Assembly: GCA_052390275.1 (NCBI GenBank)
Contig: JBQTHD010000040.1
Coordinates: forward strand, 53,765-117,764
Direction of reading: 5' to 3'
Length of the DNA: 64,000 bases
DNA from: JBQTHD01 sp052390275
GTDB lineage: Bacteria > Actinomycetota > Acidimicrobiia > Acidimicrobiales > AC-14
Part shown: positions 56,955 to 64,000 of the stretch, one piece after another
Layout of the letters: each line of letters starts with the position of its first letter
Position numbering within the stretch: the stretch's first letter is position 1
Position numbers and translations under genes: made by a program
The notes under the pieces: generated by a model
Databases searched by the model: none
What the model was told of the DNA's origin: nothing
Seen by the model: only the letters and a program-made list of their open reading frames with translations

Positions 56955-57730
56955 GCCTGGGGCGGCCGGGCCGGTGGTACCACGCGGTGGCCCCGGTGGA
57001 GACGGTGGTTGCCTGCAGCGGGGAGCAGCACCGGGTGAGTTGGGCCCGGGGGAAGCTGGCCCTCGCCGACCACGACCTGGCCGCCGAGCGGACGATGCTG
57101 GTCTTCGGCGGCGAGCCCTGCACCTGCCTTCGGATCCTGGAGATGTGGAGCCAGCAGTTCGGCCTGCCCCCCGAGGCATTCGCCCAGATGGATTCATGGC
57201 TGGGCGAAGACGCGGTCCTGGCGCCGCCCGCGCTGGCTCCGGTGAGGGAAATGGCCATGGTGCTCGGCTGGGAGCGGGCGTGGCGCAAATCCGCCTTCCT
57301 TCACAAAAAGCAGGCCCGCCTTCTGTCCGACGCCCTTACCAGCCGGGCCACCAAGCCCCTGCGGGAGCACCTCAACGCGGTACGCGCCTCGGTGGGGGCC
57401 CGGATGGTTTCTTCGGTCGAGGTGTCGGTGATCCACTCCGATCAGGCCCCGGCCCTCTCCGGGGGGGTGGAGGGGATCAGCATCCGGGCCCGGGCCCGCC
57501 TCCGGGGCCGCTGGGTGGTCGACGTCTGGGGCCGGGGGGCGGCGGTGGTGGCCGACGCCTTCGTCCTCGAGGTGACCGGCGCCCGATCCCCCCACGACCT
57601 GGACGTGACCGCCGCCCGGTGGAGGGGGAGTGGGTCGGGTGCCGCACCTGTTCCCGGCCTGGCACGCCTGCGTCGTGATGGCCCCGATCAGCCCTGGTCA
57701 TTGACCTGGATGCCCGAGGCCGGCCGGTGA
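56951..57730 (+). CDS. Unknown protein coupled to MoxR-VWA
   Basis: A 259-residue protein starting at an ATG that overlaps the VWA stop. I do not recognise a family. It has an N-terminal beta-rich stretch (WYHAVAPVETVVACSGEQHR), a short Cys pair (EPCTCLRILEMWSQQFGLPP), a helical middle (KSAFLHKKQARLLSDALTSR, KPLREHLNAVRASVGARM) and a beta-rich end (RARARLRGRWVVDVWGRGAA). Residues 60-75 (ALADHDLAAERTMLVFGGEP) precede the Cys pair. No signal peptide or transmembrane helix. Tight coupling makes it a likely subunit or client of the MoxR-VWA complex. Confidence 0.65.
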   Translation: MSLGRPGRWYHAVAPVETVVACSGEQHRVSWARGKLALADHDLAAERTMLVFGGEPCTCLRILEMWSQQFGLPPEAFAQMDSWLGEDAVLAPPALAPVREMAMVLGWERAWRKSAFLHKKQARLLSDALTSRATKPLREHLNAVRASVGARMVSSVEVSVIHSDQAPALSGGVEGISIRARARLRGRWVVDVWGRGAAVVADAFVLEVTGARSPHDLDVTAARWRGSGSGAAPVPGLARLRRDGPDQPWSLTWMPEAGR

Positions 57731-57791
57731 GGATTCGGGCGGCGAGCAGCGGCGCTCGCCTGTCAGATCGCTCTGGCCTGAACTCCGGCCG

Positions 57792-60164
57792 GTGGCGGGC
57801 GAAGCGAATGGCGAGGTGACCGACCACCTCAAGGGCGACGTGGCCCGGGAGATCGCCGCCGAACAGGCGGTGCTCGACTACGCCCACCGCCGCCTGGAGT
57901 CGATGCGGGCGGCGGCCCTGTCGGTCAGTGCCGGGATCTTGGAACTGGGGGCGGGCGGCACCCATTCGGCCCGCTGGGAACGCGACGCGCGGGTGTCGTT
58001 CACCGCCCAGCGCCTGGCCCGGTTACGTACCGCCGAGGCCGGGCTCATCTTCGGCCGGACCGATCACGCCGACGGGGGTGTTCGCCACATAGGCCGGGTG
58101 TCGGTCTCCGACGAAGATGGAGAACCCCTGGTGGTGGACTGGCGGGCTCCCGCCTCCTCGGGCTTCTACCAGGCCACCGGTCGGGACCCGCTCGGCCTGG
58201 TCCGCCGCCGGCACCTGTCGGTGACGGCCAAGCGGGTGGTGGCTCTCGACGACGAACTACTCGGCTGGACGGCCAGCCTGCCTTCGGCCACCGAGACGTC
58301 GGGCCCGCGACAGCCGAGCCTGTGGGAACCCGAAACCCAGTCGGCCCACGGATCCTCGGCCGGTCCAGGCGGTGAAGCCGGCCGGGCCGACCGGTCGGAG
58401 GGTGGCTCGGGTCAGCCGATGGTGCTGGTGGGAGGCGCCGCACTCCTGGCCGCTTTGGACCAGGCCCGCACCGGGCGGATGGGCGACATCGTCGCCACCA
58501 TCCAGGCCGAGCAGGACGACATCATCCGAGCGCCGCTGCCCGGCGTGCTGCTGGTGGAGGGGGGGCCGGGAACCGGCAAGACCGCGGTGGCCCTGCACCG
58601 GGCTGCCTACCTGCTCTACACGCACCGGTTCCCCCTGGAGAGGGCCGGCGTTCTGCTGATCGGTCCCAACCAGGTGCACCTGCGCTACATCGACTCCGTC
58701 CTGCCCGCGCTGGGGGAGGAGACGGTGACCCTGGCCACCCCGGCCACTCTCGCCGGTATCGGGGTGGTGGCCGAGGCGGACCCGGAGGTGGCCCGGATCA
58801 AGGGCGACGCCCGCATGGCCGAGCTCGTGGCCCGGGCCATCCGCCAGCGCGAGCGGGCCCTGCCGGGCGGGGTGGCTCTGTTGTTCCGGGGTCAGAGGCT
58901 GGTGCTGGACCGGCGGACCTCGGCCCGGATCGTGGCGCGAGCGCGCCACAGGCGAGGCTCCCACAACTCCCGCCGGCGCATGGTCGAGGCCGCGGTGCTG
59001 CGGCACCTGGCCGCTCAGTTCGAGATGATGGTGCCGGGCCCCGACCTCACTGCCGATCTGGTTCCCATTCCGGCCGGCCTGCCCACCGACGTCGTGGCCG
59101 ACGTGATGAACGAGCGTCCTTTGGTGGAGGCCCTGGAGCGGATGTGGCCGGTGCTCAGCCCCCAGGAGCTCCTCCATGACCTGTTCGGGGCGCGCTCCCT
59201 GCTGGACCGGGCCGCCGAGGGTCTGCTCAAGGGACTGGAAGCCGACGCGCTCTACCGCCCCCGGTCCCAAACGGTGACTGACGTGGCCTGGACAGATTCC
59301 GATGTGGCCCTGCTCGACGAGGCGGCCGCCCAGTTGGGCCCGTTGCCCCCTCGGCGGGCCGGCGGACCCCAGGAGTCCTTCACCCGGACCTGGGGCCACA
59401 TCCTGGTGGACGAAGCCCAGGACCTGTCGCCCATGACCATGCGCATGCTGGCCCGGCGCTGCCCCAGTGGGTCCATGACCCTGGCTGGTGATCTGGCCCA
59501 GGCCACGGGCCCCTGGGCCCCGGCCCGCTGGGAGGATCTGCTGGCACACCTGGCCCCTCGCCGCGAGCCCCGCCGGGTTCAGTTGAGCGTCAACTACCGG
59601 ACTCCTACCGAGATCATGGACCCGGCGGCCAAGGTGCTCGCCGCCGTCCGCCCCGATCTGGTGGCCTCCCGGGCCCTGCGGTCGACCGGTGTGCATCCCC
59701 GGTTCACCGCGGTACCCGGCGCCGACCTGGGCTCGGCGCTGGCTGCGGCCGTCGCTGGGGAGAGCGCCGCCAGCGGCGGGAGATCCCTGGTGGTTCTGGT
59801 TCCCGAGTCGCTCCGGGCCCTGGCGGCCCGGGCCCTTCCCGAGGCGGGAGAGGGGGTGCGGGCTCTGGGCGCGGCGGTGGCGCTTCTGACCCCGGCCCAG
59901 GCCAAGGGGCTCGAGTTCGACATCGTCGTGGTGGTGGAGCCGGCCGCCATCGTCGAGGAATCGGCCCGGGGCGCCCAGAGCCTCTACCTGGCGCTGACCC
60001 GGGCCACCCAGCGCCTCCACGTCGTCCACAGCCGGCCTCTGCCGACCGGTCTCGACGATCCGTCCGCCCCCCGACCGAAGGGACCCCCCGATCCGCAGGG
60101 ACCCCCCGATCCGCCGGTGGCCCAGGTCAACGAGCGGGCCGGCGGCCGCCTCGGGCTGGACTAG
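57792..60164 (+). CDS. helD: HelD-like RNA polymerase-associated helicase
   Basis: A 790-residue UvrD-like ATPase of the HelD/HelR group, which releases stalled RNA polymerase from DNA. The N-terminal coiled coil (EIAAEQAVLDYAHRRLESM) and the domain with LIFGRTDHADGGVRHIGRVS and EPLVVDWRAPASSGFYQATG are HelD marks. Walker A is EGGPGTGKTAVALHRAAYL (about residue 255), Walker B WGHILVDEAQDLSPMTMRML, and QLSVNYRTPTEIMD is motif IV. The C-terminus ends in a Pro/Asp repeat (KGPPDPQGPPDPPV). GTG start. It begins 61 bases after the unknown MoxR-partner gene. Confidence 0.92.
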   Translation: MAGEANGEVTDHLKGDVAREIAAEQAVLDYAHRRLESMRAAALSVSAGILELGAGGTHSARWERDARVSFTAQRLARLRTAEAGLIFGRTDHADGGVRHIGRVSVSDEDGEPLVVDWRAPASSGFYQATGRDPLGLVRRRHLSVTAKRVVALDDELLGWTASLPSATETSGPRQPSLWEPETQSAHGSSAGPGGEAGRADRSEGGSGQPMVLVGGAALLAALDQARTGRMGDIVATIQAEQDDIIRAPLPGVLLVEGGPGTGKTAVALHRAAYLLYTHRFPLERAGVLLIGPNQVHLRYIDSVLPALGEETVTLATPATLAGIGVVAEADPEVARIKGDARMAELVARAIRQRERALPGGVALLFRGQRLVLDRRTSARIVARARHRRGSHNSRRRMVEAAVLRHLAAQFEMMVPGPDLTADLVPIPAGLPTDVVADVMNERPLVEALERMWPVLSPQELLHDLFGARSLLDRAAEGLLKGLEADALYRPRSQTVTDVAWTDSDVALLDEAAAQLGPLPPRRAGGPQESFTRTWGHILVDEAQDLSPMTMRMLARRCPSGSMTLAGDLAQATGPWAPARWEDLLAHLAPRREPRRVQLSVNYRTPTEIMDPAAKVLAAVRPDLVASRALRSTGVHPRFTAVPGADLGSALAAAVAGESAASGGRSLVVLVPESLRALAARALPEAGEGVRALGAAVALLTPAQAKGLEFDIVVVVEPAAIVEESARGAQSLYLALTRATQRLHVVHSRPLPTGLDDPSAPRPKGPPDPQGPPDPPVAQVNERAGGRLGLD

Positions 60165-60197
60165 TGCTCCGCTTCGCCAGGAAGAACACGGGCGTAT

Positions 60198-60213
60198 CGC
60201 CGAGCGCTCGGCG
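60198..60213. promoter_or_regulatory. 16-base perfect palindrome upstream of murA
   Basis: cgccgagcgctcggcg is a perfect 16-base palindrome in the 208-base gap between helD and murA. It could be a dimeric regulator operator or the stem of a small hairpin after helD; no T-run follows. Nothing else is seen in this gap. Confidence 0.35.
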
Positions 60214-60372
60214 TCGAGAGCCGGCGAGACGTAACTGGAACTTGCGAAACGGTGCACTGGCGCCAACGGACACACTGTCGGCGAGCGATGATGGCGCCGT
60301 GATCAGCGCTACCGGTGCCCCCCGGCGCTCCGTCGGGATGGGTCGGCCCTGTCTCGGGGGTACACCGCTGCG

Positions 60373-61809
60373 ATGGGGATCCTGGCGATTGATGCACCCT
60401 GGGCCATGACGACACCGATTGGGCATCACGACCGGGACGGCACCGGCGAACTCGGCGACCCTGCCTCGCCCGCCCACTGGGAGATCGAGCCGGGAGGGCC
60501 CCTGCGGGGCGACGTGCGGGTGAGCGGGGCCAAGAACGCGGTGACCAAACTCATGGTTGCCGCACTCCTGGCCGAGGAGACCAGTGTCATCTCCAACGCC
60601 CCGCGCCTGGGTGACGTGGACATCACCGCCGGAATGCTCACCTCCCTGGGCGCCGGCGTGGCCATCGACCATCCGGGCGAGGGGGAGCCCGGGACCGTGA
60701 CCGTCGATCCGGGGGTCGACCTGGGTCGGGCCATACCGGTGCGCTACAGCGGCCTCAACCGCGTTCCGATCCTCCTTGTCGGGCCCCTGCTGCACCGGGT
60801 GGGAGAGGCCTTCGTCCCCCTTATGGGCGGTGACCGCATCGGGGCCCGCCCGGTGGACTTCCACGTGGAGGCCCTACGCCGTTTCGGCGCCGAGGTCGAG
60901 ATCACCCCGGCCGGGCTCGAGGCCAAGGCGCTGGCACTGCGGGGAACCCATCTGCGCCTTCCCTTCCCCAGCGTTGGAGCCACCGAGACGGTGCTGCTCA
61001 CCGCGGTGGTGGCCGAAGGCCGCACCGTTCTGGACAACGCGGCGGTGGAGCCGGAGGTTGTGGAACTGGCGCTGTTCCTCCAACGGATGGGGGCTCGGAT
61101 CGAGTTGGCCCCCGATCGTCGCTTCATCGTTGAAGGGGTGGAGCGTCTCCACGGTGCCACCACCCGTCTGGGGGGTGACCGGATCGAGGCCTTCTCCTAC
61201 CTCGTTGCCGGCCTGGCCACCGGCGGCCAGGTCCGAATCGTGGGGTGCCGTCAGGACCGGTTGGTCACGGCGCTGACCACGCTCGGGCGCATGGGAGCCA
61301 GCCTCACGGTCGACGATGGCGGCATCAGTGCCCGGGCCGATTCACTGCGCACGCTGGCTGTGGCCACCAGCCCTCATCCGGGGTTCATGACCGACTGGAT
61401 GCCCCCGTTGGTGGTGCTGTGCACCCAGGCCGACGGGATGAGCGTGCTCCACGAAACGGTGTTCGACAACAGGCTGGGCTTCGTCGATTCGCTGGCCTCC
61501 ATGGGTGCGGAGGTTGGCCTTTTCGACCAGTGCCTGGTGGGGGACTCCTGTCGGTTCTCCCAGTCGGCGTCGGTGCACTCCGCCGCCGTCCGCGGCGTTA
61601 CTCCCTTGTCAGGCGCCAACCTGGTCATGCCCGATATCCGGGCAGCCTTTGCCTACGTGATCGCCGCGGCCGCAGCCCGCGGCCCCAGCCTTCTATCTGG
61701 CGTCCATCACCTGGAGCGGGGCTACGACCACCCCCTGGAGCGCTTCGCCGGACTGGGCCTTCGGATCCGCCCTCGCCGCCCGGACCCGGCGGCCCCGTCG
61801 GCTCAGTAG
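60373..61809 (+). CDS. murA: UDP-N-acetylglucosamine 1-carboxyvinyltransferase (MurA), Asp-type
   Basis: MurA adds enolpyruvate from PEP to UDP-GlcNAc, the first committed peptidoglycan step. VRVSGAKNAVTKLMVAALL holds the substrate-binding Lys and Asn, and GDRIGARPVDFHVEALRRFG is the active-site loop. At the position of the fosfomycin-target Cys of E. coli (GGCAIGARP) there is an Asp (residue 154 here), as in mycobacteria, predicting intrinsic fosfomycin resistance. The segment before it (RYSGLNRVPILLVGPLLHR) differs from the usual MRAS-LVLGPLL, which marks a divergent branch. The C-terminal half (VFDNRLGFVDSLASMGAEV) is normal. Start 60373; an ATG at 60406 is an alternative. Converges with a small membrane-protein gene (7-base overlap). 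Confidence 0.9.
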   Translation: MGILAIDAPWAMTTPIGHHDRDGTGELGDPASPAHWEIEPGGPLRGDVRVSGAKNAVTKLMVAALLAEETSVISNAPRLGDVDITAGMLTSLGAGVAIDHPGEGEPGTVTVDPGVDLGRAIPVRYSGLNRVPILLVGPLLHRVGEAFVPLMGGDRIGARPVDFHVEALRRFGAEVEITPAGLEAKALALRGTHLRLPFPSVGATETVLLTAVVAEGRTVLDNAAVEPEVVELALFLQRMGARIELAPDRRFIVEGVERLHGATTRLGGDRIEAFSYLVAGLATGGQVRIVGCRQDRLVTALTTLGRMGASLTVDDGGISARADSLRTLAVATSPHPGFMTDWMPPLVVLCTQADGMSVLHETVFDNRLGFVDSLASMGAEVGLFDQCLVGDSCRFSQSASVHSAAVRGVTPLSGANLVMPDIRAAFAYVIAAAAARGPSLLSGVHHLERGYDHPLERFAGLGLRIRPRRPDPAAPSAQ

Positions 61810-62105
61810 CTCTTCTCGCTCAGCCACCAGGGCAGTTCGGGCTCGGTCATCACGAAGGCCACGCCGGCGGCGATGGCCATGAAGGCCGCCGAAGCACTGA
61901 CGATCAGGCGACTCCGCCCTTTTCGTAGACAGTCCTCCACCGGCTTGATGAGGCCCTTGGACGAGACTTCGAGACTCAGCGCTCGAGACCCCAGGAGCGG
62001 CGCGCTGCATGGGACCGTGTCGGCGAAGCGGAAGGGCACAAGGGCGTAGATAACCGCCACCATCATGATCGCCACCGCGAACCCCGCGATGGACTTTTGC
62101 TCCAT
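61803..62105 (-). CDS. Small two-helix membrane protein of unknown function
   Basis: A 100-residue protein starting MEQKSIAGFAVAIMMVAVIY. One N-terminal helix (IAGFAVAIMMVAVIYALV) and one C-terminal helix (VSASAAFMAIAAGVAFVM) flank an outer or inner loop with two Cys (DTVPCSAPLLG and PVEDCLRKGRSR). No family is recognised. It is on the same strand as asd and lysC, 64 bases downstream of asd, and overlaps the end of murA tail to tail. Confidence 0.6.
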   Translation of the reverse strand: MEQKSIAGFAVAIMMVAVIYALVPFRFADTVPCSAPLLGSRALSLEVSSKGLIKPVEDCLRKGRSRLIVSASAAFMAIAAGVAFVMTEPELPWWLSEKSY

Positions 62106-62169
62106 GTTCAAGTTTCGGGTCTCCTGTTTTCGCCCGGGTGCGCCGGGCCGGCTCTGGTCAGCCGCGGGA

Positions 62170-63216
<1,047 letters not shown>

Positions 63217-64000
63217 CTAACTGGCGCCGGGCAGGGCGTGGAGATCGAAGGCCTGGTGCAGGGCCCGCACCGCCCGGTCCAGGCTGTCCACCCTGACCAC
63301 GCAACTGATGCGGATGGAGGAGGTGGAGATCATCTCGATGTTGATCCCCGCCTCCGCCATCACCTCGAAGACGGTGGCGGCCACCCCGGGATGGGTCTTC
63401 ATACCTCCACCGACCAGGCTCACCCGCCCAATTCCGGCGTCGCTGGTGACCTCCCGGGCGCCGATGGTCCCGGCGACGGCCCGGGTTACCCGTTCGGCGG
63501 TGACCAACTCGATCTGGGGCACGGTGAAGGAGATCTCCGTCACCCCCGAGAGCGACACGTTCTGGACGATCATGTCCACGTTCACCGATGCCTCGGCCAG
63601 GGCCCGGAACAGCCGAGCGGCCACGCCGGGCTGATCGGGAACCCCGACCACGGTGACCTTGGCCTCGGATCGATCCGACGTGATGGCCGACACCACCGCT
63701 CGTTCCAGCGCCACTCCCTCCGAGCCTCCTCCCATCGAACCTCCTCCCTCCGAACCTCCTCCCTCCGAACCTCCTCCCATCAAGCCCGTTCCCATCAGAA
63801 CTGCTCCTTTCGGGGCTGCTCCCTCCAAGTCGGTCGTCCCCTTCAGGTTGGCGCCCCTACCCCCCGGCCGGGTCCTAGTGCCCTGACCACAAACCATTGC
63901 CGCGTTGCTCCGGCCAGAACCGCCGCTGGCTGCGTTCTCGTCCTCGACTCGCGCAAAGGGTGAGGCTTCGTCCTGCGGCCTTGCCAGCGACGCTTCTGAC
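63217..64000 (-). CDS. lysC: Aspartate kinase, C-terminal regulatory part (5' end outside window)
   Basis: The end of an aspartate kinase: two ACT domains that bind lysine and threonine. SEAKVTVVGVPDQPGVAARL, then SVNVDMIVQNVSLSGVTEIS, and SLVGGGMKTHPGVAATVFEV, INIEMISTSSIRISCVV are signature blocks. The frame is open to the right edge of the window, so the catalytic domain is expected beyond it on the minus strand. Before the ACT part lies a 95-residue or longer low-complexity linker, including a GGGSE repeat, that normal LysC lacks. The ATG at 63897 could also start a separate beta subunit, as actinobacterial lysC genes make both alpha and beta chains from one frame. Confidence 0.88.
   Translation of the reverse strand, partial: SEASLARPQDEASPFARVEDENAASGGSGRSNAAMVCGQGTRTRPGGRGANLKGTTDLEGAAPKGAVLMGTGLMGGGSEGGGSEGGGSMGGGSEGVALERAVVSAITSDRSEAKVTVVGVPDQPGVAARLFRALAEASVNVDMIVQNVSLSGVTEISFTVPQIELVTAERVTRAVAGTIGAREVTSDAGIGRVSLVGGGMKTHPGVAATVFEVMAEAGINIEMISTSSIRISCVVRVDSLDRAVRALHQAFDLHALPGAS
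63712..63785. repeat. 15-base in-frame tandem repeat in lysC
   Basis: Five copies of a 15-base unit like ctccgaacctcctcc (plus strand) encode a repeating Gly-Gly-Gly-Ser-Glu in the linker ahead of the ACT domains. The central copies are identical; those at the edges have single changes. Confidence 0.88.

Noticed and set aside
63712..63785. CRISPR or regulatory repeat near the right edge
   Set aside because: Head-to-tail 15-base units in the lysC reading frame, without spacers.

Overview
The window is high-G+C actinobacterial DNA. Codon bias, dense gene packing with start/stop overlaps (ATGA, GTGA, TTGA), many GTG/TTG starts, a HelD-type RNA polymerase helicase, an Asp-type MurA, a TetR regulator with a WHG-like end, VapBC loci and Gram-positive-style type IV pilin leaders all fit an actinobacterium. 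A member of the Acidimicrobiia is my best guess, by inference rather than proof. One stretch (about 6.1-8.3 kb) is clearly lower in G+C and looks imported.

Layout. 0-9.6 kb is accessory and worn: the C-terminal half of DabA (inorganic carbon uptake), an EamA permease with a histidine-rich tail, a truncated hydrolase, a PD-(D/E)XK-like protein, a frameshifted DUF3024-like gene, a TPR protein, an IS3-type transposase remnant, the low-G+C hydrolase/membrane protein pair, and two VapBC loci of which one has a truncated toxin. 9.6-19.6 kb holds gltB, a secreted intradiol dioxygenase with a YceI protein, a third VapB with a truncated VapC, and a TetR-MMPL operon. 19.6-25.7 kb holds two ABC permeases divergent from a very unusual protein, a type IV pilin N-terminus fused to a family-5 (peptide/nickel) solute-binding protein, followed by two CooC/MinD-like ATPase genes, the second interrupted by an in-frame UGA. 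25.7-32.2 kb is a lipid-like operon: acyl-CoA reductase/HAD fusion, zinc alcohol dehydrogenase, LarA-like protein and PlsC acyltransferase. 32.2-41 kb has MscS, addA, addB and an epimerase.

41-46 kb has a Ser/Thr pseudokinase with a repeat-rich linker, an intact VapBC pair and a second pair of ABC permeases. 46-48 kb carries a second pilin/solute-binding-protein fusion at the head of those permeases, separated from them by a perfect 14-bp inverted repeat. 48-54 kb runs on the minus strand: GtrA, cobT, a methyltransferase, two lipoproteins (one thioredoxin-like) and a flavin disulfide oxidoreductase with a G-tract repeat upstream and a decayed copy of its own 3' end downstream. 54-60 kb is a coupled MoxR-VWA-unknown operon followed by helD. 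60-64 kb holds murA and, on the minus strand, a small membrane protein, asd and the end of lysC, so cell-wall and diaminopimelate precursor genes sit together.

The standout is the pair of pilin-anchored solute-binding proteins. At two separate loci an almost identical GFTLIE pilin cassette is joined to different family-5 binding proteins next to DppB/DppC-type permeases. This suggests the prepilin signal replaces the usual lipobox as the anchor, or that the binding protein is displayed on or moved by a pilus-like fibre. Neither locus encodes an ABC ATPase or any pilus assembly gene within the window.
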